Part shown: positions 51,641 through 59,574 of the stretch, piece after piece
Numbering within the stretch: the first letter of the stretch is position 1
How the letters are laid out: each line of letters begins with the position of its first letter
Assembly: GCF_030705305.1 (NCBI RefSeq)
Contig: NZ_JAUZEE010000006.1
Coordinates: 124,001 to 188,000 of the forward strand
DNA from: Leptothrix discophora
GTDB lineage: Bacteria; Pseudomonadota; Gammaproteobacteria; Burkholderiales; Burkholderiaceae_C
Reading direction: 5' to 3'
Length of the DNA: 64,000 nt
Notes under the pieces: model-generated
Seen by the model: only the letters and a program-made list of their open reading frames with translations
The model's database searches: none
Told to the model about the DNA's origin: nothing
Translations under genes and position numbers: made by a program

Positions 51641-51865
51641 ATGCACGCGCTCAAGCTCACCCAGATCGGCAACTCGGTCGGCGTCATCCTGCCCAAGGAG
51701 ATGCTGGCGCGGCTCAAGCTGGAGAAGGGGGACACGGTCCATCTGACCGAGACGCCGGACGGCTTCATGCTGACCCCGTACGACCCGGCCTTCGAGGAAC
51801 AGCTGGCGCTTGGCCGCGAGTTCATGCGCGAGTACCGCGACACCTTCCGCGCGCTGGCCAAGTGA
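51641..51865 (+). CDS. AbrB/MazE-fold antitoxin
   Basis: The 74-residue protein shows the swapped-hairpin DNA-binding fold of MazE/SpoVT-AbrB: [19 protein letters not shown] and [16 protein letters not shown]. The C-terminal tail (about 50-74, [20 protein letters not shown]) should wrap and neutralise the toxin. CAGGAGACC precedes the ATG. The toxin gene begins 7 bases after its stop. Confidence 0.92.
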   Translation: MHALKLTQIGNSVGVILPKEMLARLKLEKGDTVHLTETPDGFMLTPYDPAFEEQLALGREFMREYRDTFRALAK

Positions 51866-51872
51866 GCCGGCG

Positions 51873-52289
51873 ATGACCGAAGCTGCCAACAGCGCCTGGC
51901 GCTGGATCGATGCGCGCCTGCTGGTGCTGCTGCACGACGAGAGCCTGGCCGAGCACGGCGGGGCATCCGGCATCCGCGATGCAGGCCTGCTGGATTCCGC
52001 GCTGGCCCGGCCCGTCAACCGGGCCTTCTACGGCGGCGATCCGGCGCCGGACATGGCCGAACTGGCCGCGGCCTATGCGCACGGCCTGGCCAAGAACCAT
52101 CCGTTCGTCGATGGCAACAAGCGCGCCGCCTTCCTCAGCGTCGGCCTGTTCCTGGGCCTCAACGGCTGGCGGCTGAAGGCCACCCAGGCCGAGGCCACCC
52201 TGGCCGTGTTCGCGCTGGCCGGCGGCGACTGGGACGAGGCCGCCTTCGCCGACTGGCTGCGCCAGCACATGGTCCAGCGTGCCGCCTGA
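51873..52289 (+). CDS. doc: Doc-like (death-on-curing) Fic-fold toxin
   Basis: The 138-residue protein has the Fic/Doc motif HPFVDGNKR at 76-84, preceded by [11 protein letters not shown] and followed by [15 protein letters not shown]1 Doc phosphorylates elongation factor Tu and stops translation; this protein is of the same length and fold. The residue before Asn is Gly (DGN) where P1 Doc has Ala. It is paired with an AbrB/MazE-type antitoxin. Its end overlaps the GTG start of recG by 11 bases. Confidence 0.92.
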   Translation: MTEAANSAWRWIDARLLVLLHDESLAEHGGASGIRDAGLLDSALARPVNRAFYGGDPAPDMAELAAAYAHGLAKNHPFVDGNKRAAFLSVGLFLGLNGWRLKATQAEATLAVFALAGGDWDEAAFADWLRQHMVQRAA

Positions 52290-54375
52290 GCCGACGACCG
52301 CGCCTGCCAAGCCCCTCAGCGCCCCCCAGCGCGCGCTGCAGAAGCTCGGCCTGACGCGCGACATCGACCTCGCGCTGCACCTGCCGCTGCGCTACGAGGA
52401 CGAGACCCGCCTGACGCCGCTGCTGTCGGCGCACGAGGGCGACACCGTGCACCTCGAAGGCATCGTGCGCGAGTCCCGCATCGAGCTGCGGCCACGCCGC
52501 CAGCTGATCGTCAAGCTGGCCCTGCCCGACGACGACGGCGAGCCCGGCCTGCAGGGCCTGATCCTGCGCTTCGTGAACTTCTATCCCTCGCACCAGAAGA
52601 CCCTGGCGGTCGGCGCGCGGGTGCGGGTGCGCGGCGAGCTGCGGCACGGCTTCTTCGGCCGCGAGATCGTGCACCCGAGCTTCCGCGCCGTCGCGCCCGG
52701 CGAGCCGATGGCGCAGGCGCTGACCCCCGTCTACCCGACCTCCGCGCAGCTGCCGCAGGCCTACCTGCGCAAGGCCGTGGCGGCGGGGCTGGCCCGCGCC
52801 CGGCTCGACGAGATCCTGCCGCCGCAGGTGCTGCCACGCGGCGTGCCGACGCTGCGCGAGGCGCTGCAGCTGCTGCACCACCCGACGCCCGACACCGGCC
52901 TGCAGGCGCTGCAGGAGCGCGAGCACCCGGCCTGGCTGCGCATCAAGTTCGAGGAACTGCTGGCCCAACAGCTCTCGCAGCTGCAGTCGCAGCGCGAGCG
53001 CGCCCGGCTGCGTGCGCCGGCGCTGAAGGCCGCGCCGGGCGGGCTGGTCGAACGCCTGCTGGCCGTGCTGCCCTTCCAGCTGACGGGGGCGCAGCGCCGT
53101 GTCGCCGAGGAGATCGCCGCCGACCTGGTCCGGCCGCAGCCCATGCACCGGCTGCTGCAGGGCGACGTCGGCTCGGGCAAGACGGTGGTGGCCGCGCTGG
53201 CCGCGGCGGTCGCGATGGATGCAGGCTGGCAGTGCGCGCTGATGGCTCCCACCGAGATCCTGGCCGAGCAGCACTTCCGCAAGCTGGTGCAGTGGCTGCA
53301 ACCGCTGGGCATCGAGACCGCCTGGCTGACCGGCAGCCGCAAGGGCAAGGCCCGCGCCGAGATGATCGACAAGGTCGCCAGCGGCGCGGCCAAGCTGGTG
53401 GTTGGCACGCATGCGGTGATCCAGGACGACGTCGTGTTCGCGCGGCTGGGCCTGGCCGTCATCGACGAGCAGCACCGCTTCGGCGTCGCCCAGCGGCTGG
53501 AGCTGCGCCGCAAGCTGGCCCTGGAGGCCGGCCGCGGCAGCAGCCAGCCGCTGGAGCCGCACCTGCTGATGATGAGCGCCACGCCCATCCCGCGCACGCT
53601 GGCGATGACCTACTTCGCCGACCTCGACGTCTCGACGCTGGACGAGCTGCCGCCCGGCCGCACGCCCATCGTCACGCGGGTCTTCTCGGCCGACCGGCGC
53701 GACCCGGTCATCGAGCGCGTGCGCGACGAGGTCGGCAAGGGCAGCCAGGTCTACTGGGTCGTGCCGCTGATCGAGGAGAGCGAGGCGCTGGACCTGCGCA
53801 ACGCCACCGAGACCCATGAGCAGCTGAGCGCGGCGCTGCCCGGCATCGGCGTGGGCCTGCTGCACGGCCGCATGAAGCCGGCTGACAAGGCGGCGGTGAT
53901 GGCCGAGTTCACCGCCAACCGGCTGCAGGTGCTGGTGGCGACCACCGTCATCGAGGTCGGCGTGGACGTGCCCAACGCCAGCGTCATGGTGATCGAGCAT
54001 GCCGAGCGCTTCGGCCTGGCCCAGCTGCACCAGCTGCGCGGCCGGGTCGGCCGCGGCGCGGTGGCCAGCGTGTGCGTGCTGCTCTACACCGGCCCGCTGT
54101 CCCAGACCGGCCGCGAGCGCCTGCGCGCCATGGCCGAGACCACCGACGGCTTCGAGATCGCCCGACGCGACCTCGAGATCCGCGGCCCCGGCGAGTTCAT
54201 GGGCGCCCGCCAGAGCGGCGACGCCCTGCTGCGCTTCGCCGACCTGGCCCAGGACGGCGACCTCCTCGCCCAGGCCCGCGAGGTCGCCCCCTGGCTGCTG
54301 GACGAGCAGCCGGCCATCGCACAGGCGCAGATCCGGCGGTGGTTGGGGGGGAGGATGGAGTTTCTGAAGGCGTGA
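52279..54375 (+). CDS. recG: ATP-dependent DNA helicase RecG
   Basis: The 698-residue branched-DNA helicase remodels stalled replication forks. It has an OB-fold wedge domain (about 50-160), Walker A GDVGSGKTV (about 295-303), DEQH box (VIDEQHRFGV, about 394-403), MMSATPIPRTLAMTY, DVPNASVMVIEHAERFGLAQLHQLRGRVGRG and the TRG region near the C-terminus. The start is GTG at 52279, inside the toxin gene. A decayed second copy of its 3' end lies at 61582-61760. Confidence 0.96.
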   Translation: MPPEPTTAPAKPLSAPQRALQKLGLTRDIDLALHLPLRYEDETRLTPLLSAHEGDTVHLEGIVRESRIELRPRRQLIVKLALPDDDGEPGLQGLILRFVNFYPSHQKTLAVGARVRVRGELRHGFFGREIVHPSFRAVAPGEPMAQALTPVYPTSAQLPQAYLRKAVAAGLARARLDEILPPQVLPRGVPTLREALQLLHHPTPDTGLQALQEREHPAWLRIKFEELLAQQLSQLQSQRERARLRAPALKAAPGGLVERLLAVLPFQLTGAQRRVAEEIAADLVRPQPMHRLLQGDVGSGKTVVAALAAAVAMDAGWQCALMAPTEILAEQHFRKLVQWLQPLGIETAWLTGSRKGKARAEMIDKVASGAAKLVVGTHAVIQDDVVFARLGLAVIDEQHRFGVAQRLELRRKLALEAGRGSSQPLEPHLLMMSATPIPRTLAMTYFADLDVSTLDELPPGRTPIVTRVFSADRRDPVIERVRDEVGKGSQVYWVVPLIEESEALDLRNATETHEQLSAALPGIGVGLLHGRMKPADKAAVMAEFTANRLQVLVATTVIEVGVDVPNASVMVIEHAERFGLAQLHQLRGRVGRGAVASVCVLLYTGPLSQTGRERLRAMAETTDGFEIARRDLEIRGPGEFMGARQSGDALLRFADLAQDGDLLAQAREVAPWLLDEQPAIAQAQIRRWLGGRMEFLKA

Positions 54376-54421
54376 GCGATCGAGGTCATCGGCCGTTGGC
54401 TTCTGCGACTGACGCTTGACC

Positions 54422-54760
54422 TCACGCGCCGGTCGCCCGACCGGCAGGTGCCGCCAGGACTGCGTCGTCGCCACCTTGTCCAGCCAGGGCCGCATGAGCC
54501 TGCGGCTGGGCACTGCCGTCACCCTCCGTCGCGAGGCGTGTGAGGAACGGCGTCAACTTCGCGGATCCCAAATCCTGTGGATGACGCAGTTCGTGAAAAT
54601 GAATACAGCGCCGGACCCAGCCGACATATACCTCCTCGGTCCGCAAGGCATATTGCCGGACGCGGATGGCCTGAGGCAGGCGGGTCAGCAGCTTGGGTTT
54701 AACTTGCTTTGTCGAAGTGTCAGGGTCTTCCATGCTGATGGGGCTCTCGGAGAGTGGCAT
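54422..54760 (-). pseudogene. intI: Integron integrase (IntI) N-terminal remnant
   Basis: Residues 20-95 match the N-terminal SAM-like DNA-binding domain of IntI: LLTRLPQAIRVRQYALRTEEVYVGWVRRC, FHELRHPQDLGSAKLTPFLTRLATEG. The catalytic tyrosine-recombinase domain (about 200 further residues with R-H-x-x-R and Tyr) is missing; the frame ends in unrelated residues near recG. The orientation, divergent from the cassettes, is that of an integron. The remnant cannot recombine, so the cassette array is fixed unless an integrase acts in trans. Confidence 0.88.
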
Positions 54761-54869
54761 CGGGCGAAATTAAGGTGGCCCAAACGCGCGACAAGTTCCC
54801 TCGCAAGAGGGGTCGCTTGGGGGCTGTTCACCTGGGAGCAACGACGCTAGTATCCACGTATGGGCGGCG

Positions 54870-54931
54870 AGGGGATGGCGTGTTAGGCGGCAGATCCGAA
54901 TACAGACGACGTCGCCTAAACAACGTTAGAC
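54870..54931 (+). other. attI-like integron recombination site
   Basis: A stretch GTCGCCTAAACAACGTTAGAC ends in the core site GTTAGAC (54925-54931). It resembles the end of attI1 (CCTAAAACAAAGTTAGG). An upstream TTAGGCG (54883-54889) is the inverted partner of CGCCTAA (54913-54919). It lies between the divergent intI remnant and the first cassette. Cassettes insert at the GTT core. Confidence 0.75.
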
Positions 54932-54953
54932 CGCTCAGGGAGAGATCTGCTCT

Positions 54954-55283
54954 ATGCAAATGTCCGCTATCCCGTTCGGCACCACCGATTGGTCGCAGGT
55001 TGAGCGAATTGAACACAAAGGTGAGCGCGGCCGCGCGTACTGGCGCACCCAAGTCTTTGGCGGCATTCGCGTTCGCATGGTCGAGTACACGCCGGGCTAT
55101 CTGGCGGACCATTGGTGCGTGAAGGGGCATATTCTTCTGTGCACCGATGGTGAGCTTCACACCGAGCTCAAAGACGGTCGTATCTTCACGCTCCATCCAT
55201 GTATGAGTTACCAAGTTGCAGACAACGCTGAACCTCACCGCTCCTACACGGAATTCGGCGCAAAGCTTTTCATCGTCGATTGA
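54954..55283 (+). CDS. DHCW-motif cupin (integron cassette 1)
   Basis: The 109-residue single-domain cupin contains ADHWCVKGHILLC, HTELKDGRIFTL and CMSYQVADNAEPHRS. This is the DHCW-motif cupin family, often found in integron cassettes. Its function is not established. Two in-frame ATGs (54954 and 54960) are possible starts. It is the first cassette after attI, normally the best expressed. G+C content is lower than that of the chromosome around it. Confidence 0.88.
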   Translation: MQMSAIPFGTTDWSQVERIEHKGERGRAYWRTQVFGGIRVRMVEYTPGYLADHWCVKGHILLCTDGELHTELKDGRIFTLHPCMSYQVADNAEPHRSYTEFGAKLFIVD

Positions 55284-55290
55284 TTTTGCG

Positions 55291-55368
55291 GTCTAACCCT
55301 TCGCTCCACCTGACGTTCGCCAGTCGGCTTCGCCGTCTGTAGCCCGCAGGTGAGCTCAAACGTTAGGC
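55291..55368 (+). other. attC site 1
   Basis: Begins with GTCTAAC (55291-55297) and ends with GTTAGGC (55362-55368), the paired outer core sites of an attC, 78 bp in all. The interior can fold (GCCAGTCGGCTTCGCCGTC and flanks). It directly follows the cupin stop. Confidence 0.88.
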
Positions 55369-55428
55369 GTCTAGATTGCGTCTGGTTCCGATTCAGCGGC
55401 AAGATCCCCAAGAAAGTCATTTACAAAC

Positions 55429-55734
55429 ATGTCTCCAAAACAGCTTCGCCTTCACGGATCAACACTCTTCGCCGTGGCAATCGTCTTCTTGACTGGGTGT
55501 GCAACATCATCAACTGGCGCGGTTTCAGCAGGCCCCGATACATTTGTTGTCTCGCGCCAAGCTGGCGCATTTCCTAGCGGTCGGGAGCCGCTGCTTACAG
55601 AGGCACTTGCTGAGGCGGCATCAACTTGCGCCTCACTTAAGAAAACGCTCAAGGTCATCTCTACAACAGAGAATCCCGGCCCCTACATCCTCGGCAACTA
55701 CCCAAAGGCCACAGTAATGTTCTCTTGCACGTAG
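55429..55734 (+). CDS. Small lipoprotein (integron cassette 2)
   Basis: I do not recognise this 101-residue protein. It has a lipoprotein signal (TLFAVAIVFLTGC, Cys at about 24) and a short mature domain with two more cysteines, in ASTCASLKKTL and MFSCT. The fold looks like the small periplasmic lipoproteins common in cassettes. It lies between attC1 and a degenerate attC, with no neighbour to suggest a role. Confidence 0.75.
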   Translation: MSPKQLRLHGSTLFAVAIVFLTGCATSSTGAVSAGPDTFVVSRQAGAFPSGREPLLTEALAEAASTCASLKKTLKVISTTENPGPYILGNYPKATVMFSCT

Positions 55735-55775
55735 GTGTTGGACATGTCCGAGACGCCTCACCTCGAACGTTGGGC
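55735..55775 (+). other. Degenerate attC site 2
   Basis: The 3' core GTTGGGC (55769-55775) with the usual CGAAC before it is clear, and AGGTG ... CACCT with a central GGACATGTCC palindrome can fold. The 5' core (expected RYYYAAC) is not recognisable near the end of cassette 2. The site is decayed or unusually short. Confidence 0.5.
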
Positions 55776-55778
55776 ATC

Positions 55779-56066
55779 ATGAAGCCGGTTCGCATTCACG
55801 CTGGCGCACAGGAAACTCGACGGTTTGTTCGTTTGCTCGTGGGGCTTGCGCTCTTGGCAATCGGTAGCGCAATACATGAATGGCTCGCTCCATCGGCTCC
55901 TCCATTCAAAGGGCGCTTGGCGTGGTTCGGTGAAGCCATCTTTGCTCTCGCCGGCTCAACTGGCTTGGTTCTTCTTTGGTTGCTGCTGGCGGTCGCAATG
56001 TTGGTCACTGCGAGGTTTGTTTGGCGCCACACGCCAAAGGCGCCCTCCGATCGGTGGCTGTGGTGA
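55779..56066 (+). CDS. Two-TM protein (integron cassette 3)
   Basis: This 95-residue protein is not recognised. Two hydrophobic segments are visible, RLLVGLALLAIGSAIHEWL and GLVLLWLLLAVAMLVTARFVW. The start ATG at 55779 is three bases after the attC2 core, normal for a cassette gene. It is probably an inner-membrane protein of unknown role. Confidence 0.7.
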   Translation: MKPVRIHAGAQETRRFVRLLVGLALLAIGSAIHEWLAPSAPPFKGRLAWFGEAIFALAGSTGLVLLWLLLAVAMLVTARFVWRHTPKAPSDRWLW

Positions 56067-56075
56067 ACGCATGCT

Positions 56076-56133
56076 GCCCAACTCATCAATCCAGTGGACC
56101 GCCTACGGCGTCCGCTGATTTCAAACGTTAGGC
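56076..56133 (+). other. attC site 3
   Basis: Begins GCCCAAC (56076-56082) and ends GTTAGGC (56127-56133), a compact 58-bp site with internal inverted repeat around GCCTACGGCGTCC. Confidence 0.88.
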
Positions 56134-56150
56134 ATCGAATACAAGACCGC

Positions 56151-56609
56151 ATGAGCCTCATCCATACCCGAGTCGCGACGTTGGCTGACGTCGATGTCAT
56201 TGCCCCACTGTTCGATGCCTATCGACAGTTCTATGAGCAAGCATCTGACCTTGCTTTGGTCAAAAGCTTCATCCGCGATCGCCTCCAAAGTAACGAATCA
56301 GTAGTCCTCCTGGCCTCAAACAAAGCACAACTGGTCGTCGGCTTCTGCCAGCTCTACCCTACCTTCTGCTCGGTCGAAGCAAAGCCGATTTACTCGCTTT
56401 ACGATCTGTTCGTCAGTCCAGAGGCAAGGCGCGCAGGCGCCGGCAAGGTGCTTTTGCAAGCGGCTGAGAAACTTGCGTCGGACCACGGCAAGGCGAGAAT
56501 GGACCTCACTACTGCGAGAACCAACAAGCCTGCTCAGGCCGCATACGAGTCACTTGGTTGGGTTCGTGATGAAGTCTTCTACGCCTATAGCAAGTCCGTC
56601 GATGCCTAA
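56151..56609 (+). CDS. GNAT acetyltransferase (integron cassette 4)
   Basis: The 152-residue GNAT protein has LYDLFVSPEARRAGAGKVLLQ with the acetyl-CoA loop RRAGAG, and AAYESLGWVRDEVFYAYSK at the C-terminus. Such cassettes include aminoglycoside acetyltransferases, but this one lacks recognisable aac signatures. The substrate is unknown. It is placed between attC3 and attC4, with its stop inside the start of attC4. Confidence 0.88.
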   Translation: MSLIHTRVATLADVDVIAPLFDAYRQFYEQASDLALVKSFIRDRLQSNESVVLLASNKAQLVVGFCQLYPTFCSVEAKPIYSLYDLFVSPEARRAGAGKVLLQAAEKLASDHGKARMDLTTARTNKPAQAAYESLGWVRDEVFYAYSKSVDA

Positions 56610-56663
56610 CCTTTCCTTCAAATGGACCTGCCTTCGGCAGGTCGCTTAACTCGAACGTTAGGT
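56604..56663 (+). other. attC site 4
   Basis: Begins GCCTAAC (56604-56610) and ends GTTAGGT (56657-56663), 60 bp. It contains the strong hairpin GACCTGCC-TTC-GGCAGGTC. Confidence 0.9.
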
Positions 56664-56670
56664 GCCACAA

Positions 56671-57015
56671 ATGCGACGTCACGTCACCGCTATCTTCTTG
56701 ACCGGAACGCTTCTGTCTTTCGCTGCGGGCAGTACCTCAGCGGAGGGATTTTCAACGTTCGAGAGCATCGCATTTGTAGACTTCACACTTGAGCTCTGTA
56801 GTCGAGCCGAGCCACATCGCGCCATTGAGTTCGCAAAGTTGCGCAATTCGCCGTATGCATGCGCACCAGTAGATGCAGCCATAGTTGAGCGAGCGCGTAA
56901 ATCAGCCGAATATCGAGAACTCAGCAGCAAGCTCGCCAAGGAAATGGGCAACCTGTCGAAGGAACAGGTTATCGAAATGTGTCGCACGATGTTCGAGGCA
57001 AAGTGTGGCACCTAA
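56671..57015 (+). CDS. Secreted small protein (integron cassette 5)
   Basis: The 114-residue protein has a signal peptide (MRRHVTAIFLTGTLLSFAAGSTSA, cleavage near residue 24) and a helical mature part with four cysteines (LCSRAE, YACAP, MCRTM, AKCGT), probably forming two disulfides. The family is unknown to me. The ATG is 8 bases after the attC4 core. Confidence 0.72.
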   Translation: MRRHVTAIFLTGTLLSFAAGSTSAEGFSTFESIAFVDFTLELCSRAEPHRAIEFAKLRNSPYACAPVDAAIVERARKSAEYRELSSKLAKEMGNLSKEQVIEMCRTMFEAKCGT

Positions 57016-57087
57016 CCCCTCCATCGAGGGGACAGCTTCCAGCGGGCTTCGCCCGCCTCCAGATGCCCCTCATGTCAAACGTTAGGC
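57010..57087 (+). other. attC site 5
   Basis: Begins ACCTAAC (57010-57016) and ends GTTAGGC (57081-57087), 78 bp, with interior GCGGGC-TTC-GCCCGC hairpin. It overlaps the stop of cassette 5. Confidence 0.88.
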
Positions 57088-57115
57088 AACGCAACACACA
57101 CCAACCGCGCCCATC

Positions 57116-57595
57116 ATGCCCATGTCTGCCGACACCCGTTTTCAAGAAGCTGCCTCCGCACTCGGCTACTCGTTCGAGGGGGAGTTGAAAGTCGGCGGAA
57201 ACTATGTTCCGTTGCTGCGCGACGGAACCACGCTCTACATCAGCGGTCAGGTACCCCGGGTCGGCAGCTCGGTCGTGGTCACGGGGCGAGTTGGCGAAGC
57301 AGTTTCCCTGGCGCAGGCTCAGGTTGCAGCCAAGGTCTGCGCAATGCGAGCCCTCGCCCTCTTGCAGCGTGAGCTCGGCTCCCTGGACAAGGTGCGCCAG
57401 ATCTTGCGCGTCACGGTCTACACCCTGTCATCCTCGGGGTTCACCCAGCAAAGCGAGGTGGCCGACGGAGCGTCCGAGTTGCTGCACTCGGTGCTTGGCG
57501 AAGCCGGCAAACACACCCGAACATCCGTGGGCGTCTACCAATTGCCCAAGAATGCCAGCGTTGAGCTTGACCTCATCGCGTCCGTCAAGGTGTAG
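57116..57595 (+). CDS. RidA-family (YjgF) protein (integron cassette 6)
   Basis: The 159-residue protein belongs to the RidA/YjgF group, which hydrolyses reactive enamine/imine intermediates or acts as a chaperone. Visible motifs are LYISGQVPRVG, ALALLQRELGSLDKVRQILRVTVYT, and TRTSVGVYQLPKNASVELDLIA. The typical catalytic Arg lies in this last region as TRTSVG. A start at the second ATG (57122) is equally possible. This is the last complete cassette. Confidence 0.88.
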   Translation: MPMSADTRFQEAASALGYSFEGELKVGGNYVPLLRDGTTLYISGQVPRVGSSVVVTGRVGEAVSLAQAQVAAKVCAMRALALLQRELGSLDKVRQILRVTVYTLSSSGFTQQSEVADGASELLHSVLGEAGKHTRTSVGVYQLPKNASVELDLIASVKV

Positions 57596-57608
57596 AGCCG
57601 CGAGCGTT

Positions 57609-57660
57609 GCCTAACCCTTCTACAAGGACTTCCCCGCGATCCGCCCCCCCCCCCCCCCCT
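57609..57660 (+). other. Truncated attC site 6 running into a poly-C tract
   Basis: The 5' core GCCTAAC (57609-57615) and a normal start (CCTTCTACAAGGACTTCCCCGC) are present. The site then runs into about 16 consecutive C (57644-57659) and CTAGGCAG, with no GTTAGGC 3' core. The array is cut off here. The homopolymer is the longest in the window and could be a real end, a slippage-prone tract or an assembly artefact. Confidence 0.75.
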
Positions 57661-57943
57661 AGGCAGGGATTCGATCTCCTGGAGCCTGATTCAAGGCTTG
57701 CGAATTGAATCCACATCACGAACAAGAATAGACTGCCCATCTACAAACGGCCTTGTGCGCCGTGATGTGGCGCGGGCCCAGATACGAACCGCTCAGCAGG
57801 GCTCCATTCGTTCGTCGTGGAATCCTGTCTGAAGGGAATCCACTCAGGGTTAGCCGAGTTCACCTGCGGCCGGTCTGACCTGTGTGGTGCATCTTCGAAC
57901 GCACGCCTGGTAGAGATACTTGGAGAGATGTCGTGGGCAGTAT
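57661..57943. other. Non-coding stretch between integron end and IS remnant
   Basis: I see no supported gene, attC or clear repeat in these 283 bases. It has mixed base composition and probably holds debris from the event that cut the array. Confidence 0.5.
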
Positions 57944-58825
57944 TCAGGCTGGGCAGGGTGGCGTAAGCGTTTGCACCGGGCCGCTCGGCGGTATGGGCAC
58001 ATGCAGCGGGTCATACCGTGCACCCCGCGTCATGAGCGCCCAGAGAATGCGCGCGTTCTTGTTGGCCAGGGCCACCACGGCCTTCTGTCAACCCACGCGG
58101 GCCTTGAGTTGATCCACCCACTGCGATATCCGATCGCTGCGCTGATGCGCGGTGGTGTCCGCCGACTTGGCCCCTTGAATCAGCTGCGTGCGAAGGTATT
58201 CGTCGCCGCGCTTGGTGATGTTGCCCAGGTTCGTCTTTCCTCCCGTCGAGTTCTGCTTGGGCACCAGGCCCAGCTCTACGCTGGCCACCATCGCCGAAGC
58301 GGTGATCGGGTCGACGCCGCTGACCTCCCTGGCGGTGTGCGCCCATTCATCGCACCGCACAGGCTCTGCCATGCGCTCGTCGCACCAGGTCACATGGCCA
58401 CAAGGGCCATCGACCTCGACCCCATGCTGGAACGGCCGCTTCAAGGCCAGTCGGGCGATGCCGGGCCATTCGTTGCTGGCATCTTCGATGACGTCGCCAA
58501 GCTCGCCGCGCAGCGCCTCGGGGCTTTGGGGGACCAAGTCACCGGCGATCAGCTGTGGTCGCAGGCCCAGCGCGGCCCGCTTGCTCGCCCAATGGTGCGC
58601 GCCCGAGCAGGTTTCCACCGTCACCGTGCAGCCAGCGGGCCGCTGCGCGCACCAACTCAACAACTTCTCGCGCGGCAGTTGCCGGCTGGTCACCACCCGG
58701 CTAGCAGCATCGACCACCACGGCATGAATCACTCGCTTGACCAGGTTGGCACCCACACGCACGATCGTGACTCGTGTAACCTCGCCCATGCGACTTTCTC
58801 TCTCCAACGCAGATTGACCTTCCAC
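57944..58825 (-). pseudogene. IS110-family transposase remnant
   Basis: The N-terminal part (GEVTRVTIVRVGANLVKRVIHAVVVD, TVTVETCSGAHHWA, RALGLRPQLIA-like) and C-terminal part (EVSGVDPITASAMVASVELGLVPKQNSTGGKTNLGNITKRGDEYLRTQLIQGA) are those of IS110 transposases. It is dead: the first catalytic Asp of the DEDD domain is lost (GANLVKR in place of the family DxAK), a middle segment is missing, and a TGA interrupts the frame near 58094 before QKAVVALANKNARILWA. I cannot define element ends. Confidence 0.85.
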
Positions 58826-58970
58826 TCGTCAATCTTGGTGCCTAAATGCTGTCATCGGATTGGGGCCGTCGTTCCGTGTTCGTTCAACCGGAAAAATGCC
58901 GGCAAGTCTCATATCCCTGAATTTGCCGCTTCACTCAAACCAAAGCATCCTGCACGACTCAAGAGGACAT

Positions 58971-59375
58971 ATGGCCGCCGGTTCAGTCATCACCGTTCTT
59001 TCAAATATTCCCTGGGGCAAAGTCTTGGACTCTGCGCCCAAGTTGGCGGATGGCGCTGGTCGTTTGTGGGAAGCTGCAAAGAATTTCCGAAAGCCAAGAT
59101 CTCCGTCTGTTCCACTTCCTGAGTCCCCATCCAGTCAAGCCACGGAGACACTGCGACTCAGTGCGCGCGTCTTAGACCTTGAGGAAACAGTCTCTGAACT
59201 GAGGGAGCAGATGCAGGCATCCGCTGAAATCATCAAGGACCTCGCAAATCAGAACTCGCTCTTGGTACAGCGCGTCGAGCAAGCCCGTCTTCGTGTGGTT
59301 CAAGTTGCGACCATCTTCTTACTAACAGTTCTGTCGCTGTCAGCGGTCACCTTATATCTCTGGCTTGCCCGATGA
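58971..59375 (+). CDS. Coiled-coil, tail-anchored membrane protein of unknown function
   Basis: The 134-residue protein (ATG at 58971, AGAGG 5 bases upstream) is not recognised. Residues 1-30 are weakly hydrophobic/helical (ITVLSNIPWGKVLDSAPKL), 55-105 form a heptad-patterned coiled coil (LEETVSELREQMQASAEIIKDLANQ), and 112-131 form a single TM helix (TIFLLTVLSLSAVTLYLWL) at the very end. The small amphipathic start with coiled coil and tail anchor resembles accessory proteins of mobile islands. Confidence 0.65.
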   Translation: MAAGSVITVLSNIPWGKVLDSAPKLADGAGRLWEAAKNFRKPRSPSVPLPESPSSQATETLRLSARVLDLEETVSELREQMQASAEIIKDLANQNSLLVQRVEQARLRVVQVATIFLLTVLSLSAVTLYLWLAR

Positions 59376-59574
59376 GGCTGTGCAATTCGCAAGCAAGAAC
59401 CTTGAGTTTCACTTGTGTGTTAACCCGGCCCGCAATGTCGTGGCTGTCACGAGCTTTCATTTCGTTCTCGCTCAGTCCATCCGCCACTCTACGGGTGAGT
59501 TACGCCGCTGGTTGGGCGGAGAGTTCGAGTACTTCACGCCACTGGAAACCAAAAACTCCCAGGAGTCCACCCAA

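Noticed and set aside
59419-59517. Possible attC between GTTAACCC and GTTGGGC
   Set aside because: The 3' end fits a core site, but the 5' end does not give RYYYAAC and the interior has no convincing dyad.
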